Positions 1-12,579 of a DNA stretch of 64,000 nt are shown here, one piece after another. The notes under the pieces were generated by a model. It made no database searches, was not told where the DNA came from, and saw only the letters and a program-made list of their open reading frames with translations. Where the stretch lies: contig CALYLX010000142.1 in NCBI GenBank assembly GCA_944990035.1, forward strand, positions 1,054,001-1,118,000. Reading direction: 5' to 3'. This DNA comes from Clitopilus passeckerianus (taxonomy: Eukaryota; Basidiomycota; Agaricomycetes; Agaricales; Entolomataceae). The position numbers and the translations under genes are program-made. How positions within the stretch are numbered: position 1 is the first letter of the stretch; each line of letters opens with the position of its first letter.

Positions 1-1335
1 GTGATTTCAACCACCCTACCATAATTTAGCCATTCCTGTGCCCGACTTCGTGCCCGACCATGGACGCATACCATTTTCCCTGTTAGAAATTTGCGTTCCG
101 ACTCGTCCTTACATACGGTGAGTTTGTCTGTGCGCACTTCATCGCGAGGATCATCGTGCCGGGTCCGTGGGCACGAAAGAGGAATTCTAACTTTACGTGA
201 CGCACTAAAGCTCACAGCCATACAAACTTCGTCGGTAGTACTCTGCCTCCTCGAGAGGTTCAACTATCATCTGAATTACTGCGGAACCGTTGTCGCCTAG
301 ACTCAGACTTTGCCTTTGCAAGACAGACGTTGCAGCAGATACCTTCACATATGCTTATCTGAGGATTGACCGGAAATTGGTCGACGGAAGCAATTTTGCC
401 TGTCAAAGCCTTAACATACTAGCTGGCATCAGCTGATGTCAGTTGATCATTGCACGGGCTGCCCGTAATCTACGCCTACGAGGACCTTTCCTTCTAGAAA
501 CAAGCAAGTTTATGACACTGTACGGTCCCCTTGTATTTTTACCGTGGTGCCTTAGAGGTCCATGGAAGAGAATAGGGATATGCGGACCACATGCTCTCTT
601 CTCCTGACCGGCGGGCGGCTCTTACTGTTCCGTCAATAGTTCAATTAGCGCATGTGCATTCCGATTCGAGTTCGGTCTGAGAATCCTCGAGCGCCCACCC
701 CTCGAATCAGTGATCTATTCTCGGTTAAATGAAGAAGGACACGAGAACTTGAAGAATTTGTATAGTACGGATGTAAAGAAGGCAGTTCAATCTCATCTAA
801 CTCGTGGTTCCAAAAGGCAACAGATCTTTGATGGTCGTTGCACCGGAAGTGACTAGTGTACAATAATGGATATATTGCGATTTTTCTTGCCGGTGTATAC
901 ATTAGTGGATTGTTTACAATGGTGAGTACAATAGATAATTTTTGGCATCATGGAGGCGACGTATCGAGGAATGTCCGAGATAACGAGAGAGAGACCATCA
1001 AGAAAAGGAGAGTCGCAAAATGTAAACAGAAAAGACAGAGAGATCAAAGCGCGACAACAATCTAGCTAGAGAGGAGACAACACAGCACCCAGCGCCTGTG
1101 TATATGATGGCGTGCCACAGAGGGGTATGATCGTGGAAGGAAACGTAGCCAAAGCATGATGGGCATCGTCGTGATATGCGTGGTATAATGCATGGGATAT
1201 CGCGGTCACAATTATATGGTGTGGAAAGGGATGATGATTCGCCTACAGTGTCCGAAGAAGAAAGTGAACCTAGTCCGTTTGCATCGTGAAGAAACTCCCG
1301 TCAATGTCGAGGTTGATAGCGAGATAACGTCTCCT
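1..1335. other. no gene recognised
   Basis: Only short overlapping open frames on both strands, none with a recognisable motif or a convincing exon chain. A perfect 12-bp palindrome (CATCAGCTGATG) lies at 427-438. The right part is probably the 3' flank of the homeodomain gene that ends at 1336. Confidence 0.4.
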
Positions 1336-3064
1336 CTATTGAGGCGTGGCATATCCTGACCCAGGCGCAGACCCAGGGTGGGAGTGACCTCCATCAGGGT
1401 AGGAATAATGCGAGGAGGGCGGTTCGGCTGCATGTGAGGGAGCCTGGCGGCTGTTGAAGGAGGGATAGACGTTGCCTGACTGCTGCGAGCTGGAATGATG
1501 CGATGAGAAAGGATTATTGGACATCGAGGGTGGTGCGGACAATGGGACCTCCGACGAGGACAAGTAATGTGACGACGGGTTCGGACCCGCGGAGTGAGGA
1601 CCACTGGAGGGATAGAGGGGCATATGGGGGCGTGAGCCATAATCTGGGATGGAGCCACGTCCCGTCATACTCGGTAGACCACCCAGCAACGAACGGCCAG
1701 AGGTGTACTCTCCGGGATGATGACCGGAGCTGGGTAGAGATTGAAGTGTCATCGGAGGGTAGAGTTGGAGGCCGTCAGCGGGCATCGAGCCTCGACGGTG
1801 GTCCAGGAGGCCCGGTAAGGAACCAGAGCGGTTATTAGGCGGGAAAGGGGCAGTCGTTGTTGGGCCTGATGCTGCACGATGAGCAGGAGCGAGGATACGC
1901 CGTCTGGCCTGTAAATCGAATGGATCAGTACTATGTAGAGCAATAGGAATGAGCATCAATGACTGACGTTGATCATCCAATTGGAGACCTGGGACATGCT
2001 CAAGCCAGTTGCATGGCACAACTGCTTCTTTTCTCTTCGCTCGGATATGGGTGGTCAGAGTGACGATGAAGCCATGCCTTGAGGAAGTCGGTGGTCTCCT
2101 TGGGCAACTTGCCGCGCTTGCGTTGAGGGCGATCAGGGAGGGTAGATGCGGTGATGGCTTGGGGTGAGCGGGCGGGGGAGTTGGAGACAGCGATGGAAGG
2201 GGTTGCAGAAGGCATAGTGGGGGAATATGAAGATGCGTTGGCTGAGGGGAGCACAAAGTCATTGTTATGAGGGTAAGGCCACTCGCTCTTTATTCCAGAA
2301 AGGGACCTGCGATCGTGCTGACCCGAGATACGAGCCGAGCCTGCAAACATCTGTGCCTGGGACATGGGAGCACTAAATGAAGCATGTCGTACGGCAGCAT
2401 GATCATCATATTTCGCTCCTGGACTGGAGAGCTGGCCCGGGGTAGAGCTTGGCCGTACGATACCAGAAGCAGAGGAATTCCAGTTCTCGACATCACCATT
2501 GTTGTAGGGCGACAGACCAGCTGCAGAACGATTATCGGATGAGGAAGTGTAGCCTGAGTAAGTACTCGAAGGAGTAGTACCGTTCGATAAGCCAGATTGG
2601 GGATAGTGAGCGTTGTCATATGAGCTCACCCCGAAATTGAAATCGGTTGTCACTCGAGGACGTTGTGCCTTTTCCTCCTCGTTGACGGGTGGGAAGGTGT
2701 AGGTTGATAGATTCGAGGGGTTTGACAGATTCGATGGGGAATACGCCTGGCGGAGGCTAGTGGGTGGATATGGGGCATGACGGACGCGACTTTCAGAGTG
2801 CAAAGTGGGAAGCGACGCGCGGCGATGGTAATTGTCCTCGAAGCTCGTGAAAATAGAAGGAAGCTGTACTTTTGATTGGTCGTCTTCGGAAGACCTATCG
2901 TCTGTACCATTTTGGGAATGGTTTGAAGAAGCAGAGTCCCAGTTGCTATTGTTCTGGTCTACGCCAGCCTTAGTTTTCGGAGAACCAGCCGGAGAGTGTC
3001 TTTCGCTCGTAGTAGTCGTGGACATATTTGAAGATTCGGTTTCTGCGGTAGAGACCGTGGACAT
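1336..3064 (-). CDS. TALE/KN-class homeodomain transcription factor, frame broken near 2033
   Basis: Exons 3064-1968 and 1908-1336, with a 59-nt intron. The protein is about 556 residues once one missing base is allowed for. A Ser/Asn/Pro-rich N-terminus is followed near residue 320 by a basic stretch (RKRGKLPKE) and a homeodomain: helix 1 holds FLKAWLHRHSDHPYP, and the recognition helix holds SQVSNWMIN, which splices exactly to ARRRILAP. The three extra residues between helices 1 and 2 (HPYP type) mark the TALE/KN class. Past the domain the tail is rich in Ser, Pro, Gly and His. The frame shifts between the codons for PSEE and KKQLCHATG: one G appears to be missing before the A run at 2029-2032. 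The intron is in phase 0 only if that base is restored, which supports an indel and not an extra intron. It is probably a nuclear DNA-binding regulator; related mushroom homeodomain proteins act in development, but a target cannot be read here. Confidence 0.85.
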
Positions 3065-3523
3065 TCGACGTGAGTGGTAATCAATATCTGTCGGACTTTC
3101 GAGGATATAAGTACACGACTAAAACGAAATGAAAAGTTGTCACAACTCACATTATAGCGTGAACAGAAGACGCCGGTGACAGGTCGAAAGAATGGTTATT
3201 AGTCTTTTCGCCGTCTCTAAATGGGCTGTCAGCGACGTCTTGGGCGATGTTCAGGGACACTGACATAGAAAACTGAAGCTGGGCAACGTTATAAGAGTTC
3301 AATTGATGCTCAACCGGCATTTGAGGAGATGGGGGTAGTGGGAAGGGGTACCAGGGTCTTTTACTGGTTTTAAAGGCAAACGAATTAGGTTTTCTTAATC
3401 TAGGTACAAACCGAATTAATCTAAAATTCAACAATTCAATCCAAACCAGTTCGTTTCCTATTATGGATATATTAGATCAATCGTATCAGGTACTCTACCA
3501 AACGCAAATCGTGATGTAACATG
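3065..3523. other. intergenic, upstream of the homeodomain gene
   Basis: 459 bp between two minus-strand genes. It should hold the promoter and 5' leader of the homeodomain gene and the 3' end region of the Cdc11-like gene. I see no coding sequence or clear motif. Confidence 0.5.
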
Positions 3524-6500
3524 TCACTTTCGATCACCCAGTAGCCCCGCCAACAGCTGTTGCGCTTTCCTCCGCTCCTTCGACGTCACTTCCACTCCAT
3601 CAACGAGCCTCACTTTCGAGCAAGCCCGCATTATCAGCCCCCGGTACGCAAGCCGCCCAATGTAGCTTTCATTAGGCAGCCCACGTCGAAACTTTGCGTC
3701 CAGCTCTTGCCAGCTAGCATTGCTTTTGGTTTCTTCCGATGGTTGTAATGCTCCTGGAACATCACGAACTAGAAGCGGCAGATACCAACCCAGTGTACAT
3801 GGATTCATCCTGTAATAATTTTCTGATCAGATCAAAATGAAAATAAACAAAGTTAAGACAGCCCATATGGCAAATCAACCAGAGCTTGGTTGACTTTTTC
3901 CAAGTCCAGTCTCCGAGACTCCTCTCCCCGAGGTGGTCCCACCAGATTCCTATCCCTTAATGAAAACAAAAGGACGTACCTGAAGTCAAGCATCTCCACT
4001 TCCGGCATCCGTTGCAGTAGGCGGATCAATGGTTTCGTCCCTTTCAGTCGAGACCCTATAATCGTCAACTTCCTAAGCCTCGTTAGTCCCTCAAGCGGCC
4101 GGGCATCTTCCAAGAAATTGTAGTTCAGATTTAGCACCCGCAGATTGGGTACTAGCCGCGAAAGATCCTCGGGAAGCGCGGTAAGCCGACATGCCGCCAG
4201 CTCAAGATAAACAAGATTGTAGCACGGCTCTGTGATAAATCCTGCCTTCATAGCATTGCCTGTAAGATACGATGTGAACAATAATCTAACGTTTCATTTG
4301 TTTCTACCCACCTGAAAGATACAGCCTCTTCACATCGCGCACTTCGCGGGTCAAAAAGTTGCTAGATTAAAGAACAGGGAGTAAGCACACGATACATCCA
4401 GAGATCAGCATGCGCAGAAGCAGCACTCACATTCCTCGACCGCTTTGATTCCGCAGGCTCAGATTTTCCAGCCTTGTTAGGCGGTCCAACTTCACCAGAG
4501 AACTCAACGAGTTATTATCCGCATATAGTGTCCGAAGGTTCGCCATCTTTCCGAGATGAAGCTGATGCAGTTTATTGCCACTGACTCGGAGGATGCGTAA
4601 TTTGGACATGGAGCTTTCAACCTCGAGCTTCGCTATATCATTGTTGTCTGCGCGTATGCCGGAAGTAAAGAAGGCAAAGAAATTTAGAAGCAGAGGGGGA
4701 AGGATTCAGTCAGTTCCTATCAACTTCCATCAAGCAATCATTGCATAGGGACAAATTCTCACCCAGATTCAGCGCGATCAGCCCTTGAAGCGATGAGATG
4801 CTTTGGACATCCTCCAGCTTGTTATGGCTCAAGTTGAGCATCTCTAGCCGAGTCCTGAGACATTCACCCGGTGGAGGTCAGGACAATTCTAGGACCCACT
4901 TCGTGGGAAGGAACACCCACCAACGATACTCAGCAAGGTTTACGGAACGTATCCTGTTCCCCTGTACGCTGAGCTTGACGAGGCTATCCATCGCCTCTAG
5001 ACCTTCTAGGCTTGATATCTTATTCCCATCGGCTTTCAGCTCCCGAAGGTGTCGTAAGCACGTAAGCTCTTCAGAGTAAACCGTAAAAAATGTCGGAAGA
5101 GGTGATATTGTATTTCGCTTACGATTCAAGGACTCAATATCGTTTCGGCTTATATCCAAATTCTCCAGATCCAATAAATGGCTGTAAGAAGTTAACCCTG
5201 TGATGCTGAGATAGGGTCGCGGAAGTACGAGAATATTAGAGAAGAGATGCTCCACAGATAGAATATATCTCACCTATTTGACGCGACAGATAATGTCCTA
5301 ACTGTCCCGGGGATGCCAGATAGCCAGGCAACTTGGTTTGAATTCCTGTGACCAGACAAAGGGAACCGTAAATCATCAGGTCCGATCCCAACTCCAGGCC
5401 GGAGCATAGCTGACGAAGAGCTGGGCAAACAAAGATACTCACAGATTCAATCCATCCAATCGTGGTAAAAATTCCTTTAGTCGGGCAACACTCTCGAGCT
5501 TCTTGTTCGATAAATCGATGTTTGTAAGTTGATCCCAGTGGGGCACGAAGGGCTGAACATCCGTGATAACTTCGACTAGGCGGTCATGAGCCACTGCAAA
5601 GGAGCACTCTGTCAAGAATGTTGCATTCCCATTTTGAGTGACCGAGAACTGTTGGCTATGTGATCGCGTGAAGCTTCGTCGCTTCCCTGGTGATGAAGTC
5701 GAACGGCGCGATTGCGATTGCTTGCTGGGAGAACCATCTGATTCTTTGGCAGAGGATCAACGAAACTTTCTTGCTAGCGGAAGCACTATAGCACTTACCA
5801 TCATCTTGAAGCGCATCTAGCATTTGAGCTATCCGTTTAGAACGGGCGGACTGGCTAGTATTGGCATTAGCACCGGGGGCTTCCACTTCTACTGACGTAT
5901 TGTGCTCCGAAGCCTCAGCTCCTTCCAATAAATCGCGGATTGGTCCATCTCGCTTCCCGTCTGAGAAGCTAACGGAGCGAGGAATCTTGTTGGCAGGCGT
6001 CTCGTATTTTGCACGGTTAGGGTTCTTCAAGACCGACTGAGGCGTTGTCGAACCACTTTTCGAGGCGGATTTTGGCCCGGGGGTGGCTGCTTCAATCAAA
6101 TGGGCAGTGGGCCCGGCTGCCGCAGCCGGAGATGTTGGAGGTGAGGGGGTGTTGCCAATAACGGCAATCACAGGCGGGGTGGGCTTGGAAATTGAAAGGT
6201 TGGCGGGTTCATCAGAGTCGTAGTCATTGATTTCAGCGCTGAGTGCGGGCTGCCGCTCTGTGTTGTCGTCGGCCTCGGAATCCGTTGTCTCATCACCCTC
6301 TTCAACCGTTTCAACGCCGGTCATTACATCTACAACGAGAGCAGATGGATCATCAGTTGAGAAGCTGTTAAGCTCCAACTCTTCGTCATCAAACTCGGGC
6401 TGCTCCTCTATCCGGCTCATTTCTACCGGACGAAGCTCTCGTACAGGCTCCTCGTCGTCCTCGTCTGCAAGTTCCGAGCTTCTTTGGGAGTCATCTTGCA

Positions 6501-8380
6501 GGCTCTCGAAGTCCCTGAAGGGGTCATCGCTAGCCTCGTCCGATGGTCCTAAGGATTGGCCGAACTGCGTAGCAAGTGCGGTGTTCTTGACCCACTTCAT
6601 CATAACTTTGTCGAATAGCATGTCACCAAGTTTGTCGGGTAGATTAGGTAGGTCAGTAGGGGCAATAGTTCGTATATGCGCGGGCCCAGCATGTTTAGAG
6701 TAAGAAGGTGCTCTTCCCGCCGTTAGAGTGCTGCCCGTTGCTGTACTAGATGATACAAATCGAATGAGATCGTCGGTCTTGGTTCTAAATGTTGATGTTG
6801 GATCTGAAGCTGGAGCTAGTGTCGGAGGAAGGGTTGAGGTTGTCTGAGGTGGAGGTAATTGGGGAATCTGAGGGAGTACATCCTGCAGCGATAATTGTGA
6901 GATTTCCTCAGATAGCTGGCTGTCAAGGGTGGAGGTAGAAGCACGCCGCGTCGACTGTCGTGACTGAGATTTCTGCTTGGAGCTCGTCTTTCTGGACGGA
7001 CTCTTGCTTGTCCTCATAGGACGCTTGTTCGTATTTTCCTGCGAAGAGGGCAGTACTTGAGACGACGCGGCCTGGGAGAAGTTGAACTTGTCCTCCAGAG
7101 AAGGCGACTCAGCGGAAGCAGCCGTATCCCCGGAGAATATGCGTTTGTTTCCTTTCATATCCTTCTTGATCTGCGACATCAATGCCTCTGCTTTTTGGCG
7201 ATAAGTCGCCGAGGTGTAGGGTCGGGTAGGTGTCGACGCAGCTGTTGAAGATGGCACGGTTGACACGGATTGCAAAGCTACAGGCAAACAATGAACAGGC
7301 AAACACGACTTGACGGAGAAGAGACTTACCGGAAGATAGTCGAGAGACAGGTGGTTTTTCCTCCTTCGAAGGTGGAGGAGTCTGATCTGCAGAAGAGATC
7401 GACGAGATTGTTGAAAAGTCTCGCGTTTGCTTGATACGCTGCATTAACGACTTTGACTCTCCAATGTAGTCTCTTGGGCGTGCCGAGGATAAAGCAGCCC
7501 CGCTTCCATCAGTCAAAAAATCGCTTGGTGGACTGAGCTTGATGCGTTTGGCACTTCGCAAATGTGAATTATCACTCTGCGCGGAACTCGTGGCTTCGGA
7601 GAGCCGAGACAGAGGGCGGCTGTAGGTGGTAGAAGGGGTGGTGGCGGAGCCTGAGTTCACAGCTATAGAGTCTATAAGTGCTGACAGGTGCTCCCGTGTA
7701 TAAGTGTCATATTGGAATCTGAACAGCCTGAGCCGGGAGTCGGTAGCGGGAACAGGTCTCTGTGAAGCTGCGCTTGGTCTGTTTGGTGTACTCTGTGCTA
7801 TAGGAAACGACCCTTCTGTCATCGTTGCAGGTGTTGTGCGACCAGTATTTGTCCGGGGCACTGAGAAGGTAAAGCGATGGGTCATTCGAAACTTGCGCCC
7901 ATGAAAGGAAACCATTCCTGGCAAATCTGTCTCGACAATTTCATCTTGATTCGAACCGTCTGGAGTGGTAGTAGGTGAAGAGTTCTGAGGCGGTGTATGA
8001 GGAGCATTGATAGCATTCAGTGGCCGCGGTGGTGATGGCGGTTCAAACATCCGTTCCAAAGGAAGAGGGCTGAAGAAATCCTTGACGACGCCCTTCTTCT
8101 GCCCAGGCGTTTTCAAATTGATTTGGATGTTTGGCTGGTCTTCCCGCACTAGAAATGTTCCAACTTGTGCGCTAGAGGGTCCAGGCGAAGAGGGAGTAAC
8201 ATGGCTAATATCGCAATTTGTGTGAATTTGTGTAGCAAGTGGTGCAGTTAATGAGATAGAACGTGTTCCATTGGTTAAGAAACTGTCGTTATCGCTCTCG
8301 CGTTCATCGAGGTCTACCCATTCTTCTTGAAGCTCGTCTGTTTGCCATGCAGGTGTGGAACTCGAAGGAACCGAGGTCAT
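3524..8380 (-). CDS. cdc11: Cdc11/Nud1-type septation/mitotic-exit scaffold with C-terminal leucine-rich repeats
   Basis: Eleven exons keep frame throughout: 8380-7330, 7277-5799, 5743-5443, 5345-5274, 5205-5123, 5068-4930, 4854-4763, 4647-4431, 4361-4312, 4259-3980, 3809-3524, giving 1349 residues. The first 850 residues are mostly disordered and Ser/Thr/Pro-rich. They carry two short conserved blocks, MVSFHGRKFRMTHRF near residue 150 and LGDMLFDKVMMKWVK near 570, which I know from Nud1/Cdc11 proteins. From about residue 930 to 1250 there are roughly ten leucine-rich repeats (e.g. LTNIDLSNKKLESV, LENLDISRNDIESL, LEMLNLSHNKLEDV). Proteins of this family sit at the spindle pole body and recruit SIN/MEN kinases for septation and mitotic exit. 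The start at 8380 (MTSVPSS) is chosen because the conserved-looking WQTDELQEEW follows it; an in-frame ATG at 8476 is possible. The last intron (3810-3979, 170 nt) is longer than the others and can be read through. Confidence 0.88.
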
Positions 8381-11300
8381 CGTCTGCCACGATGGCGGCA
8401 AGGTGTTTGGCGTCTGACAGTGTTCGACTCTGGATCCAAAGCGGCTGCATTGCGGCATTGTTGATCGCGGCGACACGTGATCGCGTTTCGCTCGCTATTT
8501 TGTTTGTGTAGGCAATCTAATCCAAACAATTGGTGAAAACCCTTTGAATCTCTTTGCCGACGTCCATTAGTGTCCTTTGCTTCCCAGGTCGGACTCGGAC
8601 TCTGTGGATCATCACCGGGCTGCTCTACGCGGTGCCAATTCCCATCCATACCGAAATTAGCAAAAATCTAACAGGCCTTTTGGATCGTCTGTTCATAGCT
8701 TTATCTTGGAAAGTTCTTCACACGTCACCCCGTACCACCTAAGGCCCTGCTTTCCATCGCCTCTGCAGGATGTTCACTCAAACCTGGGTCTTCGCCGACT
8801 TGTGAATATATCCCTCGCTTTCCGACTTCAGGCCTTCGGATTACTGTATATTTTAGGCCAAGTTCGCACAATTTTACGGCAAGAGACCCGGCTCCCCGAG
8901 GATAGGGCAGCCAAAGACCAGAAGCTTGGTCTCCTGGAATGCTCTTTCGTGATTCCTAATGAGCTCAGAAACTCTCAGAAACTCTCAGAAATTTAAAGGT
9001 CAATCTGAGGCGGATAGAATCAAATACGACTATATCCAAGTGCCTGCCATGGGAATATCTGCCATCGAATTTGTCGTTATCCAGCGGCCAGTGCTTTCGA
9101 TCTGGCATAAGATGTCCCTAGCTGCCATCCTCGGTCAGATACATACAATCTCCTTAGATAAGGCTGTAATGGCGCCGGTAGCCTCTTTCAGATCGATGGT
9201 AGCACCTTTCATGGCAGGACCAACGGCTCAGATCAGGCCCCACTCTTTTTGACAGAAGCTCGCAACAACGATCTATCGCAGGACTGCCCATACCACTCTA
9301 GTGAACCGGACTACCGTGACGGTCTGGTTCGTTTGCTGTCACCGCCTGTCCCCGCCGGACTTTCTTGTCATCGGCTCCATTGATTGACGTTTGTGTTACC
9401 GACTCTATCTGAAAGTATGGTGATTTCTCCTTCAACTGTTCCTTATGACCATTAATTTGTACGAACATGTAGTTGCGTTTGATCGCAAGCTCCAGAGCCC
9501 ACGACTCTAGTATGTATCCAATCAATAGCCAGGGAATAGTCACCCTCTCTGCGTGCAGTCATTCCAATCACGGATTCGCTCTTGCGGTGGGGTCCTCTCG
9601 TAATCCTCCGAGACGGGTCAAACGCCGTCTGAAAGTTTGCCAATCTGTGTGAATTCCAGTGGCGCACAGCTTGATTGGGAAAGCTGGGGTTCACGATAGA
9701 TCTAGCTGGGTCCTCAGCTGCACATACCCAAGGATTAATTCATACTGCTCTCCCAGTCTTACAAGTCTTGAATGACCTTCGGCCGATCTTCGCACTTCGT
9801 CGTGTTAACACAGATGAATACCCGATGAAGGACTACGAAACAAAATCTTCACTTTCCGATGCGCAATTGCGTGACGGCTGTATGAAGAACCAGAAGTTTC
9901 GGGGTCGACAGATTTACCATTGCATCCACCCCCTCGCTAAACTCCTCCGCTGTGGTTATCAGCAATAATGACAATGCAACTCCACAGCGCTCATGCAATG
10001 CGGTTTCTCTGATACTCTTGTGCTGCGCCTCGACCGATGTTCAACAGACATCATCGCCCGGGTGTCCAATGCAGCATTGGTGAAACGAACTGTCTAGAAG
10101 ATGCTGATAAGCTGGACCATGCGAACCCTCTGTCAAGCCTGGCACTCTCATAATATTTTTCGCTCCAGTAGATAACTGGTAGATTCAGTCAATCTACTGC
10201 TGCTTCCATGGTTTCATCCTGAGCTGTCCATCGGTAACTGGGATACGCACAGCCTTGGTAAATTGGAAGAAGCAGGATTCAGAGACAGATTTGATCACAA
10301 TTTCAAGCATCTAGCAGCATGATGCTGATTGGGTGCTCATGGATCAACATGCGTTCATAAACCAATTCAATTCGATCAACAACTATCAGGAGCTGCCAAT
10401 CCCAGGTACTCTCCATAGCCGCGAAAGTCTATTCACTGTAGAATATATTTATGCGTTCCCCTTGATAATCCTTCTCAATGTTGTCCACTTTGGCGAACGT
10501 TCGGCCCAATTGAATGAAATACGACTGTTCCGTGATTCCTCCGGACTCTGAGCGAAAGCAATTAATCACAATCCCTAGCTACGAGTTTACAATGAAGAAA
10601 ACCTCCGAGCCCACCCCGAATCTGTAGGTCGTCTGTAAGCATCCTAGATCATCGCATGGTCCTTTCAGTTGGATCACGGTGTGTTTGATGCCCTCCTCTA
10701 GCTCAAGGTGCTTGCAATGCGTTAGGGCGGCCCGCAAGTTCAAGTGAAGGTGGTTTTCAAAGCATGCGAATACGCGTATCCCAATCTTCAAGGCACAACA
10801 AGGCACGTTTGGCTTTTGCGTTAATGCATCATCATGATGGGATGGAGTGAATTGCAGCAGCCAGCTGGACTCCGTAGACGGCTGTATTAGCCTTGGACTT
10901 ACCGTGGGGTACCTTTCCGCCATCGGCCCCTTTCTGGTGACATACTCGGCCTTGACCTACTCATTATGCTCTGCTCTTCTTGAACATCTTGCCGATCTTC
11001 CGAATAAGTGAGGGAGAGGTGAGAGTTTCTGCCTCCCAGCGTCCCAGTACACTCCATGAACCCCATGTCACAGCCGCTTGGAGTTCAGTGATGATAGATA
11101 GACTCAGAGTTCTCATATGGATCCCAGGCTGCCATTGCCAGTTGATACCAAATGTCCGAGTCAATGACAGGTCTGGGTTCTTGGTCCTGTAAAGATGTTC
11201 ACAACTTGCGGAGGCAAAACCCATGAACAAAGCATAGTCCTGTCAGGCAGAGCGTTCGTCGGGCCAGACCCGGGCTGATTTAGTAGAACACAAGGACAGA

Positions 11301-12579
11301 AAACACCCAGATCTGATTGCAAGTTCTCCGTTCCTGAATCTTGCACTGTCAAGTGAGATCAGACTGGCGTGAAAGCGGACAACGGTCGATCATTGACTGG
11401 ATGGCTTCCATATTGGGGGAGGTTGAGTACCAGGCTGAAGCTCTCCCATGGCGGTTCAGTTGCGCAGGCATCATGCGGTTCCCCGTGGATCCATCGGATC
11501 CAGAGTCACATTGTCATTGTCAAAGGTGCATCGGCTACAACATATCGCAACTCTGCGCGCCCCGTAGAGCTAGGAACAAACGTATAACATTCCGAAGAAT
11601 TCCTCCCGTGTTCCGGAAAAAAGAAAGAGCGCGAGATTTGGGCGAGATTAATTGTAGGAGGAACGTTATCTCCAGATCTTGCTGATATCCTAGGAGGAAT
11701 CAGCACACCACGTCCCACCACGCCTCAGGCCTCAGATCGAACCATGCAGCCACCATCTTCAGCGCAAATCCTAGACTAGTCAGGAAAAGTATGGTTGCAA
11801 ATTCAAGGGTTTGATCAAGAAACCGCGTTTTCTTGGCATCCTGGTCTATATTTACCACCAGCCGATTATGCCAGAGAAGCGTAGCACCGGTTGAGGGACT
11901 TTACACAGTAACGAATCTTGTAGGGTTGCCCCTAACTGACGAGCGATTACACCATAAGAAGAGTAAACCCATTCAAGTAATGAACTCTTTGTCTGAAGCC
12001 GTCATTGGTTTGATGTTCAGTTGACTACATTCTTCTCGAAGCCCCTAAATCGAGGAACGACTAATATATCCGAATCCACATAAGCCCAACGATGACGCCC
12101 AATGGTTCCCTTGCCTATCAAAAGAAAGTTTGAAAGAGGGAAGGGGGGACGGAAGTAAAACGAAAAGAGAAAATGAAATCCGATGCCGATATATACAAAT
12201 GTTGTCGGGTTTATTTGAATGTGAATAAAGGTATGAATTTGGGTACTGGATGCTGATATGGTAACGTGTGCTGTATGTAGGTAAGTATGGATGCATATTT
12301 TATGAATGTGAATGCGGGACGGAATACAATAAAGCCATGCAGACGTAAAGAAAAGCGTAGGTGGGTATTGCAGAGATATGGGGGTTTGAAGAATAAAGGA
12401 AATAAGATGTCTATACTCTAAGTGGGTATCAAGAGGTATCGTAAGCGAAAGCATGGAATGCGAGGAGAGGAAAAGAAAAATGCAATCGTAAAAGAAGTGA
12501 ATCATGCCGAGTAGAATGCAGGAAGATCCACGAGCACGAAGCCCGTATATTTTGAGGAGGAGCGTACGCCGGGGAAGCT
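8381..12579. other. 4.2-kb gene-poor stretch
   Basis: Only short open frames on both strands, none over 162 codons and none with a motif I recognise; no chain of exons could be built. A small tandem array of a 10-mer (ACTCTCAGAA, two copies plus a variant) is at 8964-8990. The right end (about 12020-12579) is probably the 3' UTR of the minus-strand gene that stops at 12580. The middle could be a decayed mobile element, but I found no terminal repeats, target duplications or reverse-transcriptase or transposase motifs. Confidence 0.45.

Noticed and set aside
427..438. 12-bp perfect palindrome CATCAGCTGATG
   Set aside because: A palindrome of this size is expected by chance in 64 kb and no gene start lies close enough to give it meaning.
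8964..8990. Small tandem repeat of ACTCTCAGAA
   Set aside because: Only two full copies and one variant; too little to call a CRISPR, satellite or regulatory array.
12017..12505. 162-codon minus-strand frame downstream of the orphan gene
   Set aside because: Low-complexity Ile/His/Phe-rich sequence with no motif, in the likely 3' UTR of the gene that stops at 12580.
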